Source: Sphingomonas oleivorans
GTDB lineage: Bacteria > Pseudomonadota > Alphaproteobacteria > Sphingomonadales > Sphingomonadaceae
Reading direction: 5' to 3'
Length of the DNA: 64,000 nt
Assembly (NCBI RefSeq): GCF_003050615.1
Contig: NZ_NWBU01000004.1
Span: 620,001 to 684,000, forward strand
Under the pieces are notes generated by a model. The model was not told the DNA's origin. It did no database searches and saw nothing but the letters and a program-made list of their open reading frames with translations. Of this stretch, positions 31,482 to 40,701 are shown piece by piece. The translations under genes were made by a program, and so were the position numbers. Each line of letters begins with the position of its first letter. The stretch's first letter is position 1.

Positions 31482-33809
31482 GTGAAATCAAGGAAGCAGC
31501 TGCTTGTCTCCGCAGCCTGGCTCGCCATTTTCGGCGCCGGCCAGGCCTGCGCTCAGCCCGCCGCGGCGGAAAATGCCGATAGCCGGGCGAATGTCGCGGT
31601 TACCGCCTCGTCGGAAGAGGAAACAGCGGACCAGGGCCAGGAAATCGTCGTCTATGGCTCGGGCAAGACGCGGCAGGAGCAGACGGTTTCCGCCAAGGCG
31701 ATCGAGATTCTCGCGCCCGGCAGCTCTCCCTTGAAGGCGATCGCCCGCCTGCCCGGCGTGGCGCTCCAGAGCTCGGACCCGTTCGGCACCTATGAGCTCG
31801 GCACGCGCCTGTCGGTGCGCGGCTTCAACCAGAGCCAGATGGGCTATACGCTCGACGGCGTGCCGCTCGGCGACATGTTCTACAATAATCATAACGGCCT
31901 GCATGTCAGCCGCGCGATCGCGGCCGAGAATATCGCGCGCGTCGATGTGTCGCAGGGCGCGGGCGCGCTCGGCATCGCCTCCACCAGCAATCTCGGCGGC
32001 AATCTCGAATTCGTCTCGCGCGGTCCGTCCGAACGGTTCGGCGGCGAGCTCGCCGCGGCCTATGGCATGTATGACACGATCCATGTCTTCGCGCGGCTCG
32101 ACAGCGGCGAGCTGCCGAGCGGAACGCTCCTCTCCCTTTCCGGCGTGTTTCACGATGCCGACAAGTGGAAGGGCTATGGCAAGCAGCAGGATCGCAAGAT
32201 CAACGGCAAGATCGTCCAGCGGCTGGGCGATGCGACGCTGACCGGATGGCTCAACTATTCCGATCACAAGGAACGCAATTATGCGGACCTGTCGCCGGTC
32301 ACGCTGTCGCGCATCGGCTATGACCTCGATTTCCTGAGTCCCGATTTCGCGACCGCCGTGCTCCTGTCGCAGGTCAGCGCCAACAAGACGGCGGCGGCGG
32401 CGAAGAAGCCGCTTCCCTTCCCGTCCGCCGGCACGGTCTTTCCGGCGCCCTACACCAATGTCAACGACACTTATTATGACAGCGGCGGCCGTCGCGAGGA
32501 TCTGATCGGCGCCGCGACGCTCGCCGTGCCGGTCGCGCCCTGGCTCGACGTTTCGGGCACCTTCTATCATCATGACGATAAGGGCACGGGCGGCATCTAC
32601 ACGCCTGCCGTGTTCAGCCCCGGCGGCTTCCCCCTGTCGGTGCGCACCACCGAATATGCGATCGACCGCAATGGCGGCATCGTCAATGCGACCGCGCGGC
32701 TGGGCGACCACATGCTCCAGTTCGGCTATTGGTACGAGCGCAATGATAGCGCGACCGACCGCAACTATTATGCGGTGAGCGAGACCAACCGGCCGGACGT
32801 CACCGACTTCCTCAAGACGCCCTTCCGCAGCGACTTCCTGACCGATCTCGAGACGCTCACCCATCATGTCTTTGTCAGCGACAGCTGGCGCCTGACGGAT
32901 GCGCTGACGCTCGCCGGCGGGTTCAAGGGCGTGCGGGTGAAGAACAGCATCGTCACCACCTTCGGCACGCCGTTCATTAACGGCTCGATCGCGGCGAAGG
33001 ACTGGTTCCAGCCGCAGATCGGCGCGACCTATCGGATCGCGGGCCAGGAATTCTTCGCCAACTATGCCGAAAATATGCGCGCCTATATCAGCTCGTTCCG
33101 CGGGCCGTTCGGCACGACCCAGGCGGGGTTCGAGGCGATCCGCGGCGTGCTGAAGCCCGAGACGTCGCGCACCGTCGAAGCCGGCTGGCGCTTCGATCTG
33201 GGCGATGTCCGCGGCGTCCTCGCGCTTTATGACGTGAAATTCCGCAACCGGCTGCTGGCGGCGTTCAGCGGCGCCAACATCCTCGGCAATCCCAGCGTGC
33301 TGCAAAATGTCGGCAGCGTCACCAGCCGGGGCGTCGAGCTGGGCGCGACCTACCGGCTGACGCCCGCCCTGTCGCTCATCGGCTCCTATTCCTACAATGA
33401 CAGCAGCTATGACGACGACACGCGGGACGGGAAGAACATCATTCCCACCGCCGGCGTCCGCACGGTCGACACGCCCGCGCATCTCGCCAAAGGCGAGATC
33501 AACTATGACGATGGCAGCCTCTTCGGCAATTTCGCCGGCGCCTACACGTCCCGGCGCAACGTCACCTATACCGGGGACGTGACCGTCAAGGGCTACACCA
33601 TATTCGACGCCGCGCTCGGCTATCGCTTCCCCGAAGGCGGTGCCCTGTCCGGGTTCGAGGTGCAGATCAACGCCGTCAACCTGTTCAACAAAAATTACAT
33701 CGCGGCGCTCGGCTCGGGCCAGTTCTTCAACACCGCGGCCTCGTTGAACAATACGCTCCAGGCCGGCTCGCCCCGACAAGTCTTCGGAACGATCCGCAAG
33801 CGTTTCTGA
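31482..33809 (+). CDS. TonB-dependent receptor
   Basis: A 775-residue receptor from a GTG at 31482 with GGGGGAAA upstream. Signal peptide WLAIFGAGQACAQ. TonB-box-like segment EIVVYGSGKTR, plug motifs LKAIARLPGVALQSSDPFG, LSVRGFNQSQMGYTLDGVP, VDVSQGAGALGIASTSNLGG, and a barrel ending QVFGTIRKRF with the expected terminal Phe. The N-linker and plug differ from siderophore receptors and the gene is divergent from phoD-like 29811-31343, so an organophosphate or other non-iron substrate is possible. A strong terminator hairpin follows. Confidence 0.93.
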   Translation: MKSRKQLLVSAAWLAIFGAGQACAQPAAAENADSRANVAVTASSEEETADQGQEIVVYGSGKTRQEQTVSAKAIEILAPGSSPLKAIARLPGVALQSSDPFGTYELGTRLSVRGFNQSQMGYTLDGVPLGDMFYNNHNGLHVSRAIAAENIARVDVSQGAGALGIASTSNLGGNLEFVSRGPSERFGGELAAAYGMYDTIHVFARLDSGELPSGTLLSLSGVFHDADKWKGYGKQQDRKINGKIVQRLGDATLTGWLNYSDHKERNYADLSPVTLSRIGYDLDFLSPDFATAVLLSQVSANKTAAAAKKPLPFPSAGTVFPAPYTNVNDTYYDSGGRREDLIGAATLAVPVAPWLDVSGTFYHHDDKGTGGIYTPAVFSPGGFPLSVRTTEYAIDRNGGIVNATARLGDHMLQFGYWYERNDSATDRNYYAVSETNRPDVTDFLKTPFRSDFLTDLETLTHHVFVSDSWRLTDALTLAGGFKGVRVKNSIVTTFGTPFINGSIAAKDWFQPQIGATYRIAGQEFFANYAENMRAYISSFRGPFGTTQAGFEAIRGVLKPETSRTVEAGWRFDLGDVRGVLALYDVKFRNRLLAAFSGANILGNPSVLQNVGSVTSRGVELGATYRLTPALSLIGSYSYNDSSYDDDTRDGKNIIPTAGVRTVDTPAHLAKGEINYDDGSLFGNFAGAYTSRRNVTYTGDVTVKGYTIFDAALGYRFPEGGALSGFEVQINAVNLFNKNYIAALGSGQFFNTAASLNNTLQAGSPRQVFGTIRKRF

Positions 33810-33815
33810 TCGAAG

Positions 33816-33847
33816 GATGCTGGCGGCACGAAAGTGCCGCCAGCATC
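33816..33847 (+). terminator. Perfect 14-bp hairpin with GAAA tetraloop
   Basis: GATGCTGGCGGCAC and GTGCCGCCAGCATC pair completely around GAAA, 6 bases after the TonB receptor stop. Very stable; no T-run follows. Confidence 0.75.
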
Positions 33848-33937
33848 TCCAGCGCCGGTTCCAGGTTGCGGGACGGCGCCCCTCAGGCCTTCGACCGCGC
33901 AGAGCTTCGTCGGGAGCGATGACCCGATGACGCCTGG

Positions 33938-34423
33938 CTATGCGGCCGACACGCCGTCATAGGCGCTTTTGAGACCCGCAATATCGAGCTTGATCATCTG
34001 CAGCATGGCCTGCATCGCCCGCTGGGCCCGGGCCGGATCGGGGTCGCTCAACATCTCGCCGAGAACGGTGGGGACGATCTGCCACGAGATGCCGTAGCGA
34101 TCCTTGAGCCAACCGCATTGCTCGACCGAGCCGCCGTCGGACAGCGCATCCCACAGCCTGTCCACCTCCGCCTGGTCCGCGCAGTCCACCTCGAAGGAAA
34201 TGGCATGGGTATATTCGAACCGCATGCCGCCATTGAGCGCCATGAAACGCTGTCCGGCGAGCGTGAAGTCGACGACCAGCACGGTGCCCGTCTTTCCGGC
34301 GGGGCTGTCTATCACATTCTTCTGCACCCGATCGATCCGCGAGTCGGGCAGCAGCGACACATAGAAATTGGCCGCTTCCTCGGCCTCGCCATCGAACCAC
34401 AGGCATGGCGCTATCTTGGACAT
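33938..34423 (-). CDS. VOC-superfamily protein (PhnB/3-demethylubiquinone-methyltransferase-like)
   Basis: A 161-residue protein with the paired beta-alpha-beta units of the PhnB-like VOC group: MSKIAPCLWFDGEAEEAANFY, LVVDFTLAGQRFMALNGG, FEYTHAISFEVDCADQAEVD and WLKDRYGISWQIVP, followed by a C-terminal AMQAMLQMIKLDI tail found in this subgroup. Function is not known for most members, despite the methyltransferase annotation they often carry. Single gene, converging with the TonB receptor. Confidence 0.88.
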   Translation of the reverse strand: MSKIAPCLWFDGEAEEAANFYVSLLPDSRIDRVQKNVIDSPAGKTGTVLVVDFTLAGQRFMALNGGMRFEYTHAISFEVDCADQAEVDRLWDALSDGGSVEQCGWLKDRYGISWQIVPTVLGEMLSDPDPARAQRAMQAMLQMIKLDIAGLKSAYDGVSAA

Positions 34424-34531
34424 GGTTTCTCTCCCGGCTTGGTGCCCATGGCAGCCAAGAACGCCGGGGCTTGCAAGCCGGTTGCGCCCTTGCCGGCGAG
34501 GCCTAGCGGAGCGCTGCCTCGCCCGGCCGCA

Positions 34532-35458
34532 TCAATGTTTCACCTTGTGGAGCAGCAAAACGATCAGGGCACCGATCAGCAGGCCGACAATGCCCGAGCC
34601 GACCGCCGTCACCAGCCACTCGACCGCACCCTGAGCGAAGGGCACCGCATGGCCAGCCAGTTCAGCCAGATGATGGATGGCGTGCGGGATCATGGTCAGC
34701 CCGAAATGCTCCAGACCATGAACGATGATGCCGCCGCCTACCCATATCATCGCCGCCGTGCCGATCGCGGACAGCCCCTCCAGTAGCACCGGCATGGCGC
34801 GCACGAGGCCGCGACCGATCAGGCGAACCGGCAAGAGCGTCTTCTGCGCAAGATGGAGGCCGATATCGTCCATCTTCACGATCAGGGCGACGACGCCATA
34901 GACGCCGATGGTGATGAAGATGCCGACCGCCGCCAGCACGGCCGCCTGCATCGGGAGCGGCTTGTCGGCGATATCGGCAAGCGCGATCGCCATGATTTCG
35001 GCCGAGAGGATGAAATCGGTCCGGATCGCTCCGCTGATCTTCTCCTTTTCGAGCGTCGCGGGATCGGTGGCGACGGGCGCATCCTCGGCATGATCGTCAT
35101 CATGAAGCAGCACTTCCGCCAGCTTTTCGGCCGCCTCGAAGCAGAGATAGGCGCCCCCCGCCATCAATAGCGGCGTCACCGCCCAGGGCGCGAAAGCACT
35201 GAGCGCGATTGCCGCCGGCAGCAGGAACAGCAGCTTGTTCCTGAGCGAGCCGAGCGCGATCCGGGCGATGATCGGCAGCTCGCGATCAGGCGTGAAACCC
35301 ACGGCATAGCGTGGCGTGACGGCCGTGTCGTCGATCACGACGCCCGCCGCTTTAGCCCCCGCCTTTCCGGCTGCGCTGGCAGTGTCGTCGAGCGAAGCCG
35401 CCGCAAGCTTGGTGATGCCCGCGACATCGTCGAGCAGAGCTACTAGTCCAGATGCCAT
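34532..35458 (-). CDS. DUF808-family inner-membrane protein (YedI-like)
   Basis: A 308-residue membrane protein from the ATG at 35458 (GGGGGTGGA upstream). Family hallmarks: ASGLVALLDDVAGITKLAAAS at residues 2-22, DDTAVTPRYAVGF, and LPIIARIALGSLRNKLL, then several membrane helices and a C-terminal LLIGALIVLLLHKVKH. Role unknown. It lies 112 bases downstream of the efflux permease on the same strand and could be a distal operon member or independent. Confidence 0.9.
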   Translation of the reverse strand: MASGLVALLDDVAGITKLAAASLDDTASAAGKAGAKAAGVVIDDTAVTPRYAVGFTPDRELPIIARIALGSLRNKLLFLLPAAIALSAFAPWAVTPLLMAGGAYLCFEAAEKLAEVLLHDDDHAEDAPVATDPATLEKEKISGAIRTDFILSAEIMAIALADIADKPLPMQAAVLAAVGIFITIGVYGVVALIVKMDDIGLHLAQKTLLPVRLIGRGLVRAMPVLLEGLSAIGTAAMIWVGGGIIVHGLEHFGLTMIPHAIHHLAELAGHAVPFAQGAVEWLVTAVGSGIVGLLIGALIVLLLHKVKH

Positions 35459-35570
35459 TCCACCCCCAATTCGCGGCCCGCGAGGCGCATCAAACCGCCC
35501 CTCCACCCGCTCATCCGATTTTCGGGCAAATATGTCACCGTAGAATCGTGTCCGCGGGGCAGAATGCCCT

Positions 35571-36713
35571 TCAGTCGAGCGTGGTGCGCGAACGGGCGAT
35601 GGCGATGCTGCCGATGACGAGCAGGAACAGCATCAGCGCGATAATGTCCGGCCCCATGTCCGCGATCACCTGGCCCTTGAGCAGCGCGCCGCGCACGATC
35701 CGCAGGAAATGGGTGATCGGGATCGCCTCCCCGATCATACGCGCCCAATGCGGCAGGCCATAAAAGGGAAAGGCGAAACCCGACAGGAAGATCGACGGCA
35801 GCATGTAGAATATCGACATCTGCATCGCCTGAAGCTGGCTCCTGGCGACGGTCGAGATCAGATAGCCGAGCGAGAGATTGCCGACGATGAACAGGAAAAC
35901 GCCGCTCGCCAGCGCGAACCAGCCCGCCGCCGTCCGCGCCATCGGCACGCCGAACAGGATCCGCGCCATCATCAGCACGACGATCGTCTGGATCAGGCCG
36001 ACGAGGACATAGGGCGCGAGCTTGCCGACCATGATCTCGACGGGCGTGGCGGGCGTTGCCAGCAGGCTCTCCATCGTGCCGCGCTCGGTCTCGCGGGTCA
36101 CGGCCATGGCGGTCATCATCACCAGCGTCATCGACAGGATGACGCCGAGCAGGCCGGGCACGATATTATAGGCGGTGAGATTCTCCGGATTGTAGAGCCG
36201 ATGGACGACGACCTCGAAGGGCGCTGCCTGCCGGTCGCCGGGCTCGGCCAGCGGGCCGACCAGCTCGCGCTTCAGCGCCTCGCCCGGCAGCGCGGAGACC
36301 GCCCCGATCACGCCGGCGGCCGACAGCGGGTCGGAGGCGTCGATTTCGGCAAGGATCTGCGCCCCGTCGCCCTTGAGCAGGCGCCGCGTGAAATCGGGCG
36401 GGATGGTGACGGCCAGCAGCACGTCGCCGCGCCGGATCAGCCGGTCCAGCTCCGCTTCGGATCTCGGCAGATAGCGTATGTCGACATAAGCGGTCCGCTC
36501 CATCGCCACGACGACGGCGTTCGCCATCCCGCTATGGTCGTGCGCCAGCACGGCGGCCGGCAGGTGGCGCGGATCGGTGTTGATGGCATAGCCGAACAGG
36601 AGGAGCTGGATGATCGGCATCAGCAGAATCATCGCATAGGTGATCCTTTCGCGCCGGAGCTGGGTGAATTCCTTGGCCAGCACGGCATAGATGCGCAGCG
36701 CCGAGCCCTTCAT
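35571..36713 (-). CDS. ABC-2 type transporter permease (YbhR/YbhS-like)
   Basis: A 380-residue permease. One N-terminal membrane helix (YAMILLMPIIQLLLFGYAI), a periplasmic domain of about 130 residues, then five helices, with the ABC-2 motif TRETERGTMESLLATPATPVE. Its ATG overlaps the ATPase stop (ATGA). It is the last gene of the efflux operon OMF (38632) - adaptor (37642) - ATPase (36710) - permease. The system resembles YbhFSR/YhiI exporters for drugs. Only one permease gene is present, so it should form a homodimer. Confidence 0.9.
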   Translation of the reverse strand: MKGSALRIYAVLAKEFTQLRRERITYAMILLMPIIQLLLFGYAINTDPRHLPAAVLAHDHSGMANAVVVAMERTAYVDIRYLPRSEAELDRLIRRGDVLLAVTIPPDFTRRLLKGDGAQILAEIDASDPLSAAGVIGAVSALPGEALKRELVGPLAEPGDRQAAPFEVVVHRLYNPENLTAYNIVPGLLGVILSMTLVMMTAMAVTRETERGTMESLLATPATPVEIMVGKLAPYVLVGLIQTIVVLMMARILFGVPMARTAAGWFALASGVFLFIVGNLSLGYLISTVARSQLQAMQMSIFYMLPSIFLSGFAFPFYGLPHWARMIGEAIPITHFLRIVRGALLKGQVIADMGPDIIALMLFLLVIGSIAIARSRTTLD

Positions 36714-37645
36714 CGCGCATGCCCGTCATCGGCCCGATCAGCGGCCTTGCCGCCCATGAGCTGGATGAAGACATCCTCGAGCGAAGGCTCCACCTCTTCC
36801 CATCGGAAGGGTGCGTGCTGATAGGGCTGGATCGCTTTTTCCAGCGCGTCGCGATCGGTGCCGCTGACATGGACGGCGGTGCCGAAGGCGGAAGCGCTCA
36901 GCACCCCTTCCTTTTCCGACAATATAGGCGACAGGCGGCCGATATCCGGCCCTTCGCCGTTGAAGGTGACGAGGCCGGATCCGGCGATGATCTCTTCCGC
37001 CGTCCCGCGCGCGATCAGCCGGCCGTCGAGGATATAGCCGATGTCGTGGCAGCGCTCGGCCTCGTCCATGTAATGGGTCGAAACGAGGACGGTGAGCCCT
37101 TGCGTCGCCATCGCATGGATCTCGTCCCAAAATTCGCGCCGCGCCTTGGGATCGACGCCGGCGGTGGGCTCGTCCAGCAACAGCAGCTTGGGCTCGTGAA
37201 GCGTCGCGGCGGCGAGCGCGAGCCGCTGCTTCCATCCACCGGAGAGCGCGCCCGCAAGCTGCGTCCGCCGATCGCGAAGACCAAGCCGATCGAGCGCCGC
37301 ATCCACCCGTTCCCCACGATTGTCGAGCCCGTGGACGCGCGCGAAGAAGATCAGATTCTCCTCGATCGTCATATCCTCGTAGAGCGAGAATCGCTGCGTC
37401 ATATAGCCGGTGCGGAGCTTGATCGCGTCGCTCTGCGCGCGAAAGTCGAGCCCCAGCACCGTGCCTTCGCCGCTATCGGGGGTGAGCAGGCCGCAGAGCA
37501 GGCGCAACGTCGTCGTCTTGCCCGAGCCGTTGGGGCCCAGAAAGCCGGTAACGCGGCCTTCCCCGACACGGATCGCCACGTCCCGCACGACATGCCTGTC
37601 GCCATAATATTTGTTCAGCCCACGAACATCGATGACCGCGCTCAT
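36710..37645 (-). CDS. ABC transporter ATP-binding protein of efflux operon
   Basis: A 311-residue ATPase from the ATG at 37645. Walker A FLGPNGSGKTTTLRLL, Q-loop YMTQRFSLYEDMT, signature ALSGGWKQRLALAAA, Walker B LLLLDEPTAGVD and H-loop VSTHYMDEAE. The C-terminal extension (FRWEEVEPSLEDVFIQLMGG) is typical of drug and Nod-type exporters. The start overlaps the adaptor stop by four bases (ATGA), and the stop overlaps the permease start likewise. A half-size enzyme, unlike the fused double ATPase of E. coli YbhF. Confidence 0.93.
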   Translation of the reverse strand: MSAVIDVRGLNKYYGDRHVVRDVAIRVGEGRVTGFLGPNGSGKTTTLRLLCGLLTPDSGEGTVLGLDFRAQSDAIKLRTGYMTQRFSLYEDMTIEENLIFFARVHGLDNRGERVDAALDRLGLRDRRTQLAGALSGGWKQRLALAAATLHEPKLLLLDEPTAGVDPKARREFWDEIHAMATQGLTVLVSTHYMDEAERCHDIGYILDGRLIARGTAEEIIAGSGLVTFNGEGPDIGRLSPILSEKEGVLSASAFGTAVHVSGTDRDALEKAIQPYQHAPFRWEEVEPSLEDVFIQLMGGKAADRADDGHAR

Positions 37646-38631
37646 CCCGCGCTCCGGGCGAGCGGCGTCACGTCCATCGGCTGGCCGACGATCAGCACGC
37701 GCGGCGCGGAAGGAACCGCCTCGACGAGGAAGACGAGCTTGTCGCGCGTCTCCAGGCTGTAAATGATCGGTGGCGTATATTCCGGCCGGGTCGCGACATA
37801 ATCGACCGTTGCGGTCATACCCGCCGGGCAGCCGTCGCAGGCGATCGCGACCCTCGTGCCGGGGCGAAAGCCGTTCACCATGCCCTGCGGCACATAGAAG
37901 CGGACCTTCACCTTCTCGTCGGGCAGTAGGCTGACGATCGCGGCATTGGCGGCGGCCCATTCGCCCGCCTGATACATCACATCCTCGATCCGGCCGGGCG
38001 CGGGTGCATGGGGGCTGAGCTGCGCCACCTGCTGCGCGGCATCGGCGAGGCCGGCGCGGCTGCCGCTGATCTGCGCCCGGGCCGAGGCGATGCGCGCCTC
38101 GGCCGCCGCGACCTCGCCACGGGCGGCGTCGCGCTGGCGGAAGGCGCTGAGCGACGTGGCGCGCGCCTGGTCGATCTGCTGCCCGGCGACCGATCCCGGC
38201 TTCTCGGCCTGCGCCGCGACGAAGCGGGCAAGATCCACTGCGGCGCGCTGCGCCTCGGTCTCGGCCGCGGCGAGATTGGCGCGGGCTTTCCGCAGCTCCG
38301 CTTGCTGCGCTCCCGCTTGCGCCTCACTCTCGCCGATCCGGGCGCGCGCCTGATCGGCACGTGCGCCGAGCGAGGTAGGATCGATGCGGAACAGCGGCGC
38401 GCCGGCCGGCACCCGCTGGCCGCGCACCACCGACAGCGACGTCACCGTCCCCGCGACAGGCGCGGACATGTAGATGGCGTCGCTGACGACATAGCCGGTA
38501 TAGCGCGGCAGTTCGTCCCGCCTACCCGATCGGAGCAGCAGCCAGACGAGCAGCCCGATCGCCATCAGCAGACCGATCAGGACGGGGATCGGCAGGATGC
38601 GGCGCCGGTGGTCGGGGGCTTTGCCTGCCAC
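37642..38631 (-). CDS. HlyD-family periplasmic adaptor of efflux operon
   Basis: A 329-residue membrane-fusion protein from a GTG at 38631, directly abutting the OMF stop and preceded by GGGGAGGA. One N-terminal membrane helix (PVLIGLLMAIGLLVWLLL), lipoyl half-motif (SAPVAGTVTSLSVVRGQRV), a long Ala/Arg-rich coiled-coil hairpin (residues about 90-205) and a second lipoyl/barrel part (APGRIEDVMYQAGEWAA). It bridges the ABC permease and the outer-membrane channel. Confidence 0.92.
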   Translation of the reverse strand: MAGKAPDHRRRILPIPVLIGLLMAIGLLVWLLLRSGRRDELPRYTGYVVSDAIYMSAPVAGTVTSLSVVRGQRVPAGAPLFRIDPTSLGARADQARARIGESEAQAGAQQAELRKARANLAAAETEAQRAAVDLARFVAAQAEKPGSVAGQQIDQARATSLSAFRQRDAARGEVAAAEARIASARAQISGSRAGLADAAQQVAQLSPHAPAPGRIEDVMYQAGEWAAANAAIVSLLPDEKVKVRFYVPQGMVNGFRPGTRVAIACDGCPAGMTATVDYVATRPEYTPPIIYSLETRDKLVFLVEAVPSAPRVLIVGQPMDVTPLARSAG

Positions 38632-40128
38632 TCAATCCTCCCCTTCGCCGGCCGGAGACATGCGCTCATTCCAGCCGCCGCCGAGCGCCTTGTAGAGCGA
38701 GACGATGTCCTGCGCGGTCGCGGCCCTGGCCTGTGCGAGCATGTCTTCCGCGCTCCCAAGCGCATTCTGTGCATCGAGCATGTCGATGAAGGGGACGAGG
38801 CCATGGCGATATTGCACCCGCGCCGTTTCGAGCGCGTCGCGCGCGGCGGCGTCCGACGCCGCGAGTTGCACCTCGCGCCGGCGATCCGCTTCCAGCCGGG
38901 ACAGCGCATCCTCGACATCACGCAGCGCGGCCAGCACCGTCTTCTGATAGCCAAGCCATGCCTCGCCGGCCTGGGCCTCGCGTAGCGCCACGGCGCCGCG
39001 ACGGCGACCGCCATCGAGCAGCGGCAGGCCGATGCGCCCGGCTCCATTCGGCTGGAGACTGTCGATCGAGAGGAGATGGGCGAGCGACGTCGAAACCAGG
39101 TTCACGGCGCCGCTGAGCGTGATCTTCGGGAAAAGCGCGGCCGCCGCCACGCCGATATCGGCAGTGGCCGCGGCAAGATGGCGTTCCGCGGCGCGGATAT
39201 CGGGACGACGGAGCAGAAGCTCGGATGGCAGGCCGGGCGGCACCGACAAAGGCGCAACCGGCGCCGGGGCACGCCTCCTCAGTTCATCCGCAAACGCGAG
39301 TGGAGCCTGTCCGAGCAGGACCCCAAGCGCATGAAGTTCGGCCTCCCGTTCCGCGACAAGCCCTTCGCGATCGGCCGCCACCCGGGCGATCTCGCGTTCC
39401 TGCCGGCGCGCGTCGAGACTGGTTGCGAGGCCGTTGCGCACGCGGGTGTTGACGAAGTCGAGCAGCATGCGCCCGTCCCGAAGCTGCGCATCGGCAATGG
39501 CGATCCGCCGATCGAAGGCCCGATATCGCAGATAGGCGCTGCCGACCTCGGCCGCGAGCAGCACCTGCGCATCGCGCAAGCTCCATTCGGCGGCCTGGCT
39601 GCGCGCCCGTGCCGCCTCGACCGCCCGGCGCGTGCCGCCGAACAGATCGATCTCCCAAGAGGCATCGAAGCCCGCCTGATAGGTCGCGAAGTCGCTGCCT
39701 GGCAGGCCAGCCGAGCCGAAATCCGGCGTTCCGGTACCGGCGCCGGCGATTTCGGCGATGTTCGAATTCTTGCTGAGCCTGATGTAGCTGCCCTGTGCGG
39801 ACGCACCGAGTTGCGGCCGGCTGCCCGCACCGGCGATCCGCTCCTGCGCGCGCGCCCCGGCAATGCGCGAGGCCGCCTGCCGCACGTCGAGATTGGCCGC
39901 CATGGCCCGCGCGACGAGGCCGTCCAACAGCGGATCCCCCAAGCGCCGCCACCAGCCGGACATGTCCTGCTGAGGCGCGCCCGCATCGCCGCTGCCGAAG
40001 CTGGCCGGCACGATCGGCGCGGGCGCATGATAATCAGGGCCGGCCGTACAGGCGGAGAGCGCCAGAGACACCGCAAGCACCGGCCTCGATCTACGCAGCC
40101 GATCCGCGGCGGACATGTTCAGCGGCAT
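38632..40128 (-). CDS. Outer-membrane efflux lipoprotein, NodT/OprM family
   Basis: A 498-residue TolC-type channel with lipobox LAVSLALSACTAGPDY and two repeats of the OEP helical hairpin. Typical segments are WWRRLGDPLLDGLVARAM, PQLGASAQGSYIRL, SWEIDLFGGTRRAVEAARA and the mid-protein LPSELLLRRPDIRAAERHLA. First gene of the efflux operon. A TetR-like operator lies 63 bases upstream; no regulator gene is adjacent in the window. Confidence 0.93.
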   Translation of the reverse strand: MPLNMSAADRLRRSRPVLAVSLALSACTAGPDYHAPAPIVPASFGSGDAGAPQQDMSGWWRRLGDPLLDGLVARAMAANLDVRQAASRIAGARAQERIAGAGSRPQLGASAQGSYIRLSKNSNIAEIAGAGTGTPDFGSAGLPGSDFATYQAGFDASWEIDLFGGTRRAVEAARARSQAAEWSLRDAQVLLAAEVGSAYLRYRAFDRRIAIADAQLRDGRMLLDFVNTRVRNGLATSLDARRQEREIARVAADREGLVAEREAELHALGVLLGQAPLAFADELRRRAPAPVAPLSVPPGLPSELLLRRPDIRAAERHLAAATADIGVAAAALFPKITLSGAVNLVSTSLAHLLSIDSLQPNGAGRIGLPLLDGGRRRGAVALREAQAGEAWLGYQKTVLAALRDVEDALSRLEADRRREVQLAASDAAARDALETARVQYRHGLVPFIDMLDAQNALGSAEDMLAQARAATAQDIVSLYKALGGGWNERMSPAGEGED

Positions 40129-40190
40129 CCCGACGGTCCTTCGCCGACGACTCTCGACACATATTCTGGTCCGGCCGGAATAGTATCAAA

Positions 40191-40208
40191 TGACCGGCCT
40201 ATCGGTCA
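40191..40208. promoter_or_regulatory. TetR-type operator-like palindrome TGACCG-N6-CGGTCA
   Basis: Perfect 6-bp arms around GCCTAT, 63 bases upstream of the OMF start on the opposite side of the promoter region. The GACCG/CGGTC arms are typical of TetR-family operators. The expected TetR gene is absent nearby, so the regulator would be encoded elsewhere. Confidence 0.5.
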
Positions 40209-40390
40209 GGGTCGGGCCGGCACGGCCGCGCATGACGCTGCCCCTCTGCTCAACGGCCCGGATATGAACCCGGCCATCCGGCGAAATGCGCTGATCGCCG
40301 ATCAGGCACGGTTCGGCGGCGCAAGTCCTGCGGCATGAGCCGAAGCGGCGCTCATGCGTTGAACGGGCAAGATCTTGAGGGAGAGCTGCG

Positions 40391-40681
40391 ATGGCGGGCA
40401 GGAACGACGGGCGCCGGGGCGCGGGCGACCAGCGCAAGCATGGCCATAATTATCCGGGCCTCGCGCCCGGCCGCGGGCATGAGCGGCATGAAACGCCCAT
40501 GCGCCTCGACAATGCCGAGCCCGGACGCGATCAACCCGATCTCACCGGCGATGCGGCGATACCGGCGGGTGCCAAGGCGGTGTCATCCACTGCCGATCGG
40601 GAACAGCCGAGCGTGCTCGGCGGCGATGTGGCGACACGATCGGGCACCGCGCCGACACCGGACGACGAGAAGAGCGGATAA
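40391..40681 (+). CDS. Small hydrophilic, probably disordered protein
   Basis: A 96-residue frame with a strong ribosome site (GAGGGAGAG, 6 bases before the ATG). The product is rich in Gly, Asp, Arg, His and Pro, without Cys or Trp and with almost no hydrophobic stretches (MAGRNDGRRGAGDQRKHG...), so likely disordered, hydrophilin-like. It ends 20 bases before the MBL gene. No family recognised; it could be a non-coding chance frame. Confidence 0.45.
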   Translation: MAGRNDGRRGAGDQRKHGHNYPGLAPGRGHERHETPMRLDNAEPGRDQPDLTGDAAIPAGAKAVSSTADREQPSVLGGDVATRSGTAPTPDDEKSG

Positions 40682-40701
40682 GCGACCCACCGGGCGCCAT
40701 C

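Noticed and set aside
31488-33779. 763-codon minus-strand frame across the TonB receptor
   Set aside because: Shadow of the receptor gene; no motif, no start context, His/Arg-rich composition typical of antisense frames.
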